This document shows, in pieces, positions 50,501 through 62,500 of a stretch of 64,000 nt of DNA. The stretch's first letter is position 1; each line of letters begins with the position of its first letter. The notes under the pieces were generated by a model. It was not told the DNA's origin and ran no database searches. It worked only from the letters and a program-made list of their open reading frames with translations. This DNA comes from Parus major. Its lineage: Eukaryota; Chordata; Aves; Passeriformes; Paridae. A program made the position numbers and the translations under genes. The DNA lies in the NCBI RefSeq assembly GCF_001522545.3, contig NC_031779.1, positions 5,112,460 to 5,176,459 of the forward strand, in the 5' to 3' direction.

Positions 50501-53500
50501 ATCCATGAAAATGATATCCCACATCAGAATCCCATACAGCGTAATAAATGTTGAGCCTTCCCCATGAATGCCTAAAGGGCAGAATTTAATAAAAATGGAA
50601 ACATTAATTTCTACAGCAATGCATATGAAGAGATACTGAGCCATCATGACCCAAAGCAGAAATTTGCCATGTTCAGGTTCATGGCCAGCTGATGTCAGCA
50701 CACATTCCCACTGCAGCTGCAAATGCAGTTCATTCTGCCCCATTCCCCAAGCCTGCTGCTCCCAGGCCATGAGGCTTCAGCTGCAGCACAGTTCCATCCC
50801 TGCCTGGCCCCCACAAAGCTAACTGGGCTAACTGACAATTTTAAAGTATTTTTTTAACATTAAAAAAAGATAAATTGTGGATGATAATAATATATAATAT
50901 ATTCAAAACATGACATATATTTATAGTATATAATTAGATCTTGTATAAAATATTATTCTATATACCTGTTTTATTGTAAATATTACCTATTATGCCTTTT
51001 ATATGTATACATATTTATATATGTAAATACATATGTGTGTTTATGCATGTATACACATGCTTCTACACATTTATGCACACATATGAGCATGTGAAAACAA
51101 CACATCAAGGACACCAAGGAGGGCTTCTTTGAATACCTCAACACCAAAAGGAAAACTCAGGTTAATGGGGGCCTGCTGCTAAATGGAGAGGGGCCCTGGT
51201 AACAGAGGACACAGAGAGCAGGGCTCTGGAACACCTTCCTTGCATTGGTCTTCACTGCCAAGACCAGCTCTCAGGGACCTCTAACCCAGAAGACCTGGGG
51301 AAAGGAATGTTGGAAAACCTTCCCTTGTTCAGGAGGACTGGCTTAGAGAACACCAAGGCAAACTTGATATCCACGAGTCCAAGGGCCCTGAGTGGATGCA
51401 CCTAGAGGTGCTGAGAGTGGGCAGACACCACGGTGAGGCCACTCACCATCATCTTTGGAAGGTGGTGGCTATCAGGAGAGGTGCCAGAAGAAAGCAAATG
51501 TCACCCATTCTGCAGAAAGGGAAAGGAGGACCCAGGGGAGTCCTGGCCAGTCAGCCTCACCTCAATCCCTGGAAAGGTGACAGAGTGCCTCATTCTGGGG
51601 GCCATCTCTGTCCACATGGATGACAAGAAGGTGGTCCTGAGTGGTCAGCATGGATTCACTACAGCTAAATAATGCCTGATGAAGCTGACTGCCTTCTACA
51701 GTGAAGACCTCTGCACTGGAACAGGCTGCCAGAGATGCTGTGGTGTCTCCCTCCCAGGAGCTATTCCACAACAATCCTGTGCCATGTGCTCTGGGATAAC
51801 TTCACTTGAGCAGAGGGGTTGGACCAGATGACCCCACTGTGAGCCCTTCCAACCTGAACCATTCAATGGTTCTGTGAACATTTCTATATAAATGTACAAA
51901 CACAGGGAGAGATATATATGTATGACTATATATATCTATATATGTGCAAACACAAGGAAACACTTTTTCACTGTGAAGGTGATGAGGCACTGGCACAGGC
52001 TGCCCAGAGAGGCTGTGGACCTCCTTGGGATACTCCAGAGCTGGACATGGTCTGGGAGAGTTGGCTCTTGAGCTGAGGGTTGGACAAGTTGACCCCAGAG
52101 CTCCCTGTCAACCTCAGCCACTCTGTGATGTGTATTCATTATTAGTCTGTTAGTACAATATATCTATAGTAGTTTATGTAATGTTACATGACACACACAC
52201 AGATCCCAGAACATGTATGTTATTATATACCATATAATGTATATATATTCATATATGTATTATACAGGCATGATACCTCATACATATGAGAGAGACCATG
52301 TGTGTCTTGGGGTGTGTGCATGGAGCTGGCATGGCTATTTTGGATCTTCACTAAATCACACATGGCCACTGTGTGCTCAAAACTGTACTGAGCCAAGAAC
52401 ACCAATGGCAAGTGGGTGGGAGTGAGGAATCTCAGCACAATTCTCCCAAATTCCATATATTGTTCCCTTCCTATTTACCTTCTTCTGATCTTTTTTCACT
52501 TTTGCTGCAACAGTATTATCAATAAAATAAACTATGTTAAAATATATATCTTATAGAAAGATACAAATTTTATCTTTAAAAAGAACCTGCCTACCTTGTT
52601 GTATTTTGCTTTTTTTCCTGTAAAACAGACGTATATATTCTTACTAGTTGATGGCTTTTCATAGCCCCTAAATTGCAAAAATATATGAAAAACTACTAGT
52701 AGAGCCTTTTAAAAAAAATCCTGCAGTGTTGTGCTATTAGTACATACTGTTTTCATGGACATTTACTACCAAAAATCAGTGGAGGTTTACATTTCCTTAG
52801 TGGCACTCCCTTAAATGATAATGCTAGCATTTTACCCTAAACTGTTTTATCCTTAGCTGTTCAATGGTAAGGAAGGCAAAGTAAGTGATTTTCTGTGTAG
52901 ATGAAGAAAAAACACTGGGGTTTTCCTAATACATTTCAAAACCACCTTTGGTAAATGAAGGCAGCAAATCATTAAAGGCCAAGAAGCAGGTCAGGCTGAA
53001 AATTCATATTAGAGCACTTTGGTAAGGAAGTGATGTATTAGAGGTGGTTGGGAAGGAAACAGAATCAGCCTAAAATCTGGTCTAATGAAATCAGCTACAA
53101 CTGGTCTATTAACTAAACGGATTAGTAAACAGTTTCTTTACTTACTCCCACAGTTATTTTACTGCAAAATATCCCCAAACCAACAGTACTGTTACCCTGA
53201 TCAAAACCATTCCTCCTGTAATGAGTTAATGCCAGCTCCTCAACTGAGCACATGACTGTGGATACGCTGCAGTCTTCGCCTCCTTCTCCATCACCAATAT
53301 CCTCCATGAGAAACACAGATTTTCCCATTCCCGTCTGAGGACACATCTTTCCATTGATTGTAACCTGAGCATATTAAAACATTTGGTTACTTTCCAGCAT
53401 CACATTTAAAAAGCTTTAGCCCAAAATCCCCTTTTCAATTTTCTCAAAATCAGAACTAGATTTGTTTCAAAAAATCAATTGAATATAATTTAACCTGTCA

Positions 53501-56500
53501 TTCCTGTGAAATCATCCAGTTTAGCTTTTATAAACCAGAACATTTTAAAGAAAACAAATGTCTAGCAAAAATTCTGGGCAGATGGGAATGTAGCCTTTCT
53601 CTGTGCAGCACAAGGAGCAAAAACACAGAAAACTGAGTAGACAGACTGGGCTGAGACAAAGAAGGGCTGCAGGAAGACGTGGTGAGGACACTGAGAGAGG
53701 AAGTGAGACTCTGCTCTGATTTTGCCCAGACAGAATTATCTTTACAATGGTATGGAAAAGATAGATTTTTTTAAAATCCGTTCAAATGTCATGCAAGTGC
53801 CCCACACTGAACATTTGCATAACATATATTTACAGTGTGTAACTTCTAAAGGTTCCTAAAAGAACAGTAGCATTTTTTTTAGCCATTAATCTAATGCTGA
53901 TAACATTCTAAGGTGACTATTTTCTAGCACACAGAATGCTTGGCCTGCAGCCACCAGAGGCAGGGCATTGATCTGATCAGACTCTTCAGCCAGAAATGAA
54001 GGCTCTGAGGGCATTACTGATAAATTAGTAGAGTTTATGGCTGATCACATCCATAACAAATATAAAGCAATGCAAATTAGACCAGTGTACAGCTGACTAA
54101 CTTCAAATAAGAAGCTGACCAACCAATAGAAGTATTTGATTACAAGAGGCCTTTGTTTTAGAAACACACTTGTATTCCTTTTCCTGCACTATGTCAGTCA
54201 GAGGCTGGTGGACAGCATTTAACATTTAACATTAAAGTCTCCCAGATTACTTTTATTCATCAGAAGTAAAAAGAGCTCATGAGTTGCTGCTTCCTTACGT
54301 GTGTCACATCCTGCACGGTGAGGATGGGCAGGTCCTGCAGCAGGCCCTGGAACTGCTTGCAGCTGGGGGAGTCCCTGATGCGCAGGGCGCGCTGGCACAG
54401 GGACAGGCGGTGCCCGGTGCGCACGGCTGGGTCTGCCAGCCCCCTCCGGATGCAGCCAATGGCCTGGCAAACAGCAAGGGGACAAACAACAATTTACAGA
54501 GACCTCTGCACACCTCTCTGTTCAGGAGCGATTGACTGAAGCACAAATGTGAGTGTAAGAACGAGAGTACAGGACCGGGACACCTTGCTAACTGATGTGG
54601 TAAAGTTCTAATCAATGAGTGACATTTTGCACAATGAGGCTTCTGGATTCAAATTTACACTAGTATAGTAAAAAGACATTCCTCTCAATTTCTACTGATC
54701 AGTATAAGATTAAGGAAGTGGATTAATTTTCTTAGTTGAAAATGGTTGTATGACCTTAGGATTCCTAACAAAATCTGCATTTTTAGGAGACTCTACTCCA
54801 CTGTTCTTTCCATAAGAAATACTTTTTAAAATGTTTTCAGACAATGCCTGCAGTGTTTCCAGCCTTCCAGCTGCAGTTGTGAAGATACCTTCTTAGTGTT
54901 TTTCAAGTGCTGATGTAAATTCAGAGCCAGTCGATCCCACCATCTCCCTCTGCTGTCAGTACAATACACATCCTGGGCCAGGAGGCTCTGCAGCTGCTGC
55001 ACTGCTTCCTGTAGCAATGGGATTGAACCTTTATTAACTGGGTTACAAAACCAAGTTCAAGTTAGCTTGTAATTTTCCCCTCTAGTTAATGAATACTGCA
55101 GAAACTTTGTCTCTGGACAATCCAAACCTACTTTTTACTCCACTACCCAATATAGCCATTTCAGATCCATACATGTATCTTAAAAATTCTAGAATAGAGG
55201 TATTTTTATGTAAACTTAAAGGTTAACTGCCAAAAATATATTAAGTATTACTTGTTTCTTTCTTGCTGAGGTGATGTCTTTTTCAAAATAATCTGATTAA
55301 TGGAAGTCAGAGGCCTTTGGAGATGTTAATTCCCTAAGGAAGACCCAAGGATTTCTAGAAGATTTCTCTTATTTTTCTTATTTAAAATCAATAGCCAAAT
55401 CTAGTGAAACACAGGTATGTTTAAATAATGAAACAAGCATATCTGAGCAATAGTTTTATGGTGCATTACATATGGTAAATCTTCAAAGCATAAGCAGAAA
55501 TCAAAACAATTTAAAACTTTCTAAAGCAGCACAAAAAACCAGTTCTTTTCCCTTAAAAGTAACATGTTACTAGAGCTGTAGCAAGCCCTAGCAAACATTA
55601 CCACCATTTTCCAGGCACATCAGAAATGTAAATTGATGTACAAAAATCAGACACATATTTCTATTCAGCTCACCACTTTACCTTATACTTGTGAAGTCTC
55701 TGCAGAATTTCAACTCCTTGAGAAAGGATTCTTGTGTACACCCAGCCAACTGTGAAACGTCGCAGGTAATCAGGTAAAATTCTGTGATAGCTGAAAAATA
55801 AGAGTAGTTCAGATGAATTTAATTGTGTCAGTTTTACTAAGAATCCTTATACCTAAAGTATTTACCAAATTAAATGCCTTATATATCCAAATTGATCTGA
55901 AATGAGTATCCCAGCTGCAAAGTCAAGAACCCAAAGGTAAGGCCAGTTTGGCTTAGGGAGCAGGTGCGAGCTGCACTTGCACAGCATATTTTAGTTTCAA
56001 CACCAGTAGAATTATCAGTTAATCACTTTTACAACAGATGCAAAACAGTAACTTATTGCATCATATTTTGTTACCAACTCATTCTCATAAGTCAGCAGTT
56101 TAACTTCAGAAACAAAGCTGAACAAAAGAAGGAGTTTTGAACAGGAATTTCCTGCCATAAAAGAAGATTAACATCTTTTCAGGAGGCACCTCTATGCTTC
56201 AGGACAAAGTCTTTTGAATGTCTTACTAAAATCAAAATAGATTTTCCCACTGTCTTCAGTGTAAAATGGAACAGACCTCCAAATGACTCTCTATGAATAT
56301 TATTTTAAATCAATTGCCATGGAATTGAATATAATGCCAAACATAAGGCTTTAACTTGTGGTGTATCATTAAGCCAGAAAACAAAATAATTAAAAGAAAA
56401 ACTGATGAAAAACACTTCAAACCCAATGTACATTATTTCAGTTCTCAGATTTTCAGTAACATTTCCTGAGCAACACCCACTTGGAAATCTAAAGACATGA

Positions 56501-59500
56501 ATAACCCAGCATGTTCTCCCATAACATTTGCAACATCCTTTTGCTCACAGTCAATTTTAATTTCTGCTTATTGCCATTTGTTTCAAAGCCATTAAAAAAA
56601 AAAATCTGTAACAAGGGAAAAATAAGGTTCTTGTTTTCCTGCACTGGCACGTAGAACAGACTGCTTTAGTGCTATATCCATAGAGTCTACCAACTCTTTC
56701 ACAAGATTTTATAAAAAACATCTTTTCATATTGTAACTTACAAGCTAAACAATCATGAAGTTCCAAGCTTTCAAGAACATTAAAGTCTCTTGCTTTATCC
56801 AGTTTAAATAAGATCCCTAGCTGATAAGCCTCTCTCCAAAGGAAAAGTACCCAAGGCAAGATAATATACTTAAGTTTACAGTTCACTACCTCAAAGATGC
56901 ATGATTCTTCAGTTTGCTCCAGGTTTCTTTAGCACACAAATAGAGATGATTAGCTTCTTCCCAGTTCCCATTTACCATTGCAGTGGCTATATCATTTGAC
57001 AGATGAACAGCAGTTGCATACCTGTGGTAAAAAACTACAACTTTATTATGCTTAAAAAGCATCTACAGTTGAAAGAAATAAGTTGTTTCCCTTCCAGTCT
57101 CCAAAGACATTGAACCATGAAGCCATCTTTACTCTTAATCTTGTAGGATTAGCAAAGTTTAAACTAGCAGGGCACGTTATGTTTAAATTTACTTAACACT
57201 AGAGAATATAATTTCTGTTTAGCTCAAAATCAGCACAGCAAATGAAGAAACAGCTTTTGTCACATGATCATAAAGCAAATAAATAAGCTATTTTGTTTCC
57301 AAGTGCAAGCCACTGTGAATTACAAGTCCTACCTTGATACAAAAATGTACTTAAAATAATTGCAAAATTAACACTTCTACAAATTTTTATCTGGAGTTCT
57401 CTACTGAATTCTTATTTGCCTGTACAAGTGCTGCAGTAAAGCTTTTCTAGAAATGAACACATTTCCACGTTTCCAAAGCTCTCCCTACCTGATGAGATCC
57501 TCTCTGTCCTGGAAGACCTGTGTTTTCCTGTTTACTGTGTAACTGGGGAACACCATATGCCCCATGTTTGCCCTCAGGACTGTGGAGAGCAGGCCTTGCC
57601 CAGCTTCTTCCTCCTCCAGTGATTCAGGCAGTGAAAACAGGAGCAGGATTCGGGAAAAGACAGCCCGAGCACCTTTGCAGACCCTGACACATTTTCCAGC
57701 CAGGTCCTTCACCCTGGAAGGACAAATAGAAATGGTTTTTACAGTGACTTGTAAAAACTAAAATATACTGAAAGAAGTATAACTTTTTTCCAAGACAATT
57801 AATGCATAAACTTGATTTTCCTTGAAAGAAGCAGAGAGAGATTATGCAGGTATTTACCCTTCTCTTTTGACTCACTGTGAATTGAAATATAATGCCACCC
57901 TTTTATTAATGATTTTACTAAATGCATTCCTTTCTTGAAAAGGCATCTAGATTTCAGTCACTTAAAGCACAACTTCTATTTACCTGCAAAATTTAGCTGT
58001 AAAGATTTACCTTTTTAAAATCACTGTCCCAATACCAGCCTGACTCGTGCTGAAGATCGAACGCTGCTTTGACAACTTCAGAAGATCATCCACAAGTTGC
58101 TGTTTCTGACCATTTGGGTTTGGCAAGTGAAAGATTTTTGCCAGAGTTTTTAGCTCAGGGGCTGAGAGCAAATCCAACCCTTCACACAGGTCTTCCAATT
58201 CAGATTCTGTAAGTAAAATTATCCACATATACTCATTGTGTTATACACATACACTCAAGCAACAGCTTGTACATTCATACCACCCAGTACTAATCTAATA
58301 ATTTAGGTTTGATGCCCGAAAGATAGGCTGGAAATAAAACTTGATAGACCAGTGTCTATAGAGCAGGTATTTGTTTATTGCAGCGCTGGTGGTGAGGGGA
58401 TATCTCCTCCTAACTCACCCAGCTTTGTCAAGTGCTGTGGTGTATTTTTACAGCAAGTATTGCTCACTGTTACTGTTACAACAGTTGTTGTGCAACTTGT
58501 TGTAACAAGTTACAACATCAGCACATACCCAGGGGAACTAATTCACATTCTATAAGCTCATGGTTGTTACAGAGCCCTTTTGCACTGTGCCTGCACCTCC
58601 CAGTTCGGGGTTGTCGGGGTTTTTGATGAAGGCTCCCAAGGTCTTCTTCACATCTGAACTTTTCAACTGTGTCTTTGGAGCAGTTACAGCGTTCCTGGGT
58701 CTGTCTGGTCCTATGCAGCCTAAACTCTTTATTTTGTGGCTAATTTGCTTTACATTTGCCAATTTCTCGTTAGTACTATACTTACAGATCTCTGAAACTA
58801 TCCACCTGGTGAGTTTTTTCTTTTTATTAGTCTATTCAACCTTAAGCAACTAGTTAACCATACACATATACATACATTACATTGTATAGAAAGTTATTTA
58901 TATCAGGTTATATAGGTAGGAAAGTTATAATTCAGGTTGTATAGGTATAAAAAGCTATGATCAAGGTTATATAGGTATAAAAATTATGATTCAGGTTATA
59001 ATGTCAGGTTATATAGATATATAAAAAGTCATGATTTAGGTTATATTGATATCAGATTGATATAATACTGATATTAGGTTATACAGATTTATCAGGCTAC
59101 ATTGATATCTTATAATTCAAGCTATATTATCACCTTGTAACTTTGACCTAGGTTATATAGCCATCAGGTTCTTAAAAAATGTATTAACAATGCTATCTGG
59201 TTCACCCTGAAATTCTTCTGCATCTTCTTCTGGATCTTTTCACAGGTCTACTTTGAAGGAATGGAATAATCAGGAAAAGAACACCCTTTACAACTTCAAA
59301 ACAACTGCAAAGATTTAAAAATTCTCTTGAGTTATAAAAATAATGCTGTTCAGAAAAACTGTTCTTCTCTATTATATAATTTGCACTATTTGTATTTTCA
59401 CAAGACCACTCATCTACCTGAAGCCTTTATTCTGCTCCTCTATTCTCTTCCCAAGGCACAGTCAAGCATATAGTAAATTGATCTCTAACATGACACAACT

Positions 59501-62500
59501 TCAGATTTTATTTTCAGTATTTTAAAAGTTTATTAACTTTACCTGTTTGTAGAAATACCTGTTTTATAAGCCTTACCTGTTTGTAGAAATCTGGCTTCGG
59601 CTAGTTCTTCAATTATTGGTGACAAATCCACACTTATCTCCCCATACTCTATTTTGTTCACCTTTAACCAGTTCAGCTTGCGTTGAAAAAGTCTCACATA
59701 CAACTTCTGCCCACCAACTGCAAATTTTATTTAAAGTAGGGAAGGACAAAAAGAAGAGTAAATCCTAAACACAGTACTATGAATAATCACCACATTTAGT
59801 TTTATAGAAAAAGAGAACTTCATTTTTCAACCCTGCATTTTGTGTTGTTAAATAGGTCTTTTTGCTTTCTTAAACAGTCATTCAATAGCCAAATATTTCA
59901 TGCTATGGAACAAAAGAAGCTGCAGTCTGACAGAATAATTTCATAACCACAGAATACCTCTTCATGCAGCATTCTTCAGGTTCTTATTTTTCCAAAGATA
60001 AACCAAATTATACTAATATATCTACTGAAAACAATGAGAAAAAAACTCCTATTAATTTGATTTTTATCAGGGAAATATTCTTTTAAAATGCCTTTTAAAA
60101 ATACTTTTAAAATACTAACGATGCTGAAATTCAACAAAATAGCTTATTAAATTTTAGCTGAAAATAGTCTAGCTATTATTACTACATTCCACAACCTTTT
60201 GAATACTTAATTCAACCCCCACTAACTTCTAAATGTTTTACCCCTGTCTGCTGCTGCTTAACTGAAACTCATCATTAATGAAATAACACTGCAACACTAC
60301 CAGACTTAGATATACTTAATAAATGGCAGATAAACATTAGAAGGTTATTTATCAATTCTCCTGTCCTTATAAGACTTCCAGCCTTTTCTTTATTAGAATC
60401 TTTCCAGTATCAGTTCATGGGAGAACTACATTCAGATATATAGGTTTGTCATTTTCTCTGTGGGGTTATAACTCCTTTAAAGTCTGTCCCCAGTTTTTAT
60501 CTTTCTGGAGAAAGGAAAAAGGTTAACACGTGGACACTTTTTCTCCAGACCACAGAACTAACCAAACTAGAGCTGCAATAATAATTTCATAATAGGCTTC
60601 ATAAACTTATGAAGTTAGAGCTAGAGACAACTCAATGAAAAATGGTAGACATTTCAGCAGAAAATAATTAAATACTGGAAAATATGTATATTCAAGCAAC
60701 TCCATAGTACTAAGGTGTGTGGGCTTTTTTGTGTTATGATAACTGAAAGATGATGCTTGAGTAGAAACTTCTCATGTGGGACAGATAACTCATCTACCTG
60801 AACTTTTAAAGTATCCTGCCTGGTATTTCTTGAAGGCAATGACAGCCATCTGTCAGTTGTCCAGGATTTGTTATCTACTGATTTAGTGCTATCCTCTCAC
60901 TTCTCACAGCTCAATTGCTGCATCTTTCCTACCCTGCAAAGAGAGATTGTTTCACCTGTGACCCTCACATCCAGTGCAGACATGGATTTATCAGCAGCAC
61001 TTTGCAGTAATTCTTTCTGTATTCCCAACTCACATGAGAGGGGAATTCTGAAATCATACCACTGAAAGAGAAACAAGTTTTTTTATCTAACAGAACAAGC
61101 TCCTGTTACTGATCAGTGTTGTTGATGTCCAGGGAACAGAGTGTGGAAATGGGGAAGGTGTATCCTGAACATCTCTTCTAGTGTTTGTCAAAGTAGCCAA
61201 TGCCTGCATACACTACTGGCCTGTGAGTTTATTCCTGGATCTTTGGATGCAAATGATGTGCATCTACTGCTTGCCTCAGAGAGGCAGAAACCAGACTTCT
61301 GTTGCTTTTTTTCTTTATATATTCCCCTTTAACTATCACAAGATGAGCAAGGCATTACCAAACTCCAAGATGTCACTACTGTAATACACTTATGGTCTGG
61401 AGTGCACCAATGGGTTATGCAGACCCCCCCACCCACCCAGGTTTGGCTGCACAAGGCTGTGTCCCCCGATTCTCTCAGGATCTGTAGCTAACAACATTAG
61501 GAGAGTTTATTTACAAAAAGACACCGAGGGGTACATCTCCTGAGAAAATGGAACTTCTTCCCCTAAAAAATTCATCAAGTTAAACTGTCAACTGATATGG
61601 TACTTCTCACATAAAACTATGTAACAATGCTTTCTACAAGAGGGAACATGGAAATGTATTTTAAAAAAGAAAAGATACCTGATAATTTGTAGAACTTGGT
61701 TATAATGTTCAAATCTTGTTCATTAAATAGTCTGACATCATCTTCATTCTCCAATACTGCTCGCAGCACTAGTAAAAAATTCTGGAGGTAGTATGGGTGA
61801 CCAGGAGAGCTGGGCACAGAGAGGACCTCATCTATTTTGTCTAGCATGTCCCCAGTGGAATCCTGAGGTTCTGTCTTTTCCACAGTTTCTAACAAAGTGT
61901 GGTTCATATCATTCTTAAAGTCTTCAAGAACTTCCACAGGAAGTACTTCTGCATCATCCCTGCTAAAGCAATTTTCTGTCCCACAGTTCACTTCTGTCTT
62001 TGAAGGAGTAACCTCAGTGTGAGGCTGAGTCTCAACTTCCAAATTACTGCTCAGCTCTGCTGAAGTATGGATAGCTAGAGATGTTTCAAATTGATCAGGA
62101 CTAAGTACACCACCTTCAGACCTGCTTTCTGCTTTGGTGCTCCTTGTACCAGATGGGAACCTTTTGTCATTACTGTTATCGGCCAGTAAAGGTACTTGAA
62201 CCATATCCACAAGGTCTTCTCGATTACATTTGTTTATTTCATTTCGAAATTCAGGTTCCCTCTTTGAAAAATTTTGTTCCTGGCGCTCTCTCTGAGAAGG
62301 CTGATTTTCTTTCTGAGAACTCTGCCCAGCATCAGTCTCATCACCATCATCATCATCACCATCCAGTGCTGAAGCACTTCCACAGGCACTGTGAACAGCC
62401 GGAGGTGAAGAGTTGATTTCCTCATACAAGACCTGTTTTCCCCCCTGCAGACAGCGTCTTCTGGACAGTTTAGAAGACAAGCTTCCCAAGGAGACTGTTC

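Larger units (their letters stand above)
50572..53195 (-). other. FAN1: FAN1 intron 9 (2.6 kb, repeat-filled)
   Basis: Contains, in plus-strand order, a TA/TGTA-rich stretch (~50865-51085), an internally deleted CR1 (51098-51881), a TATATA tract (~51885-51950), a second CR1 3' end (51953-52133) and another TA-rich stretch (~52140-52265). The rest is ordinary AT-rich intron. Confidence 0.8.
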
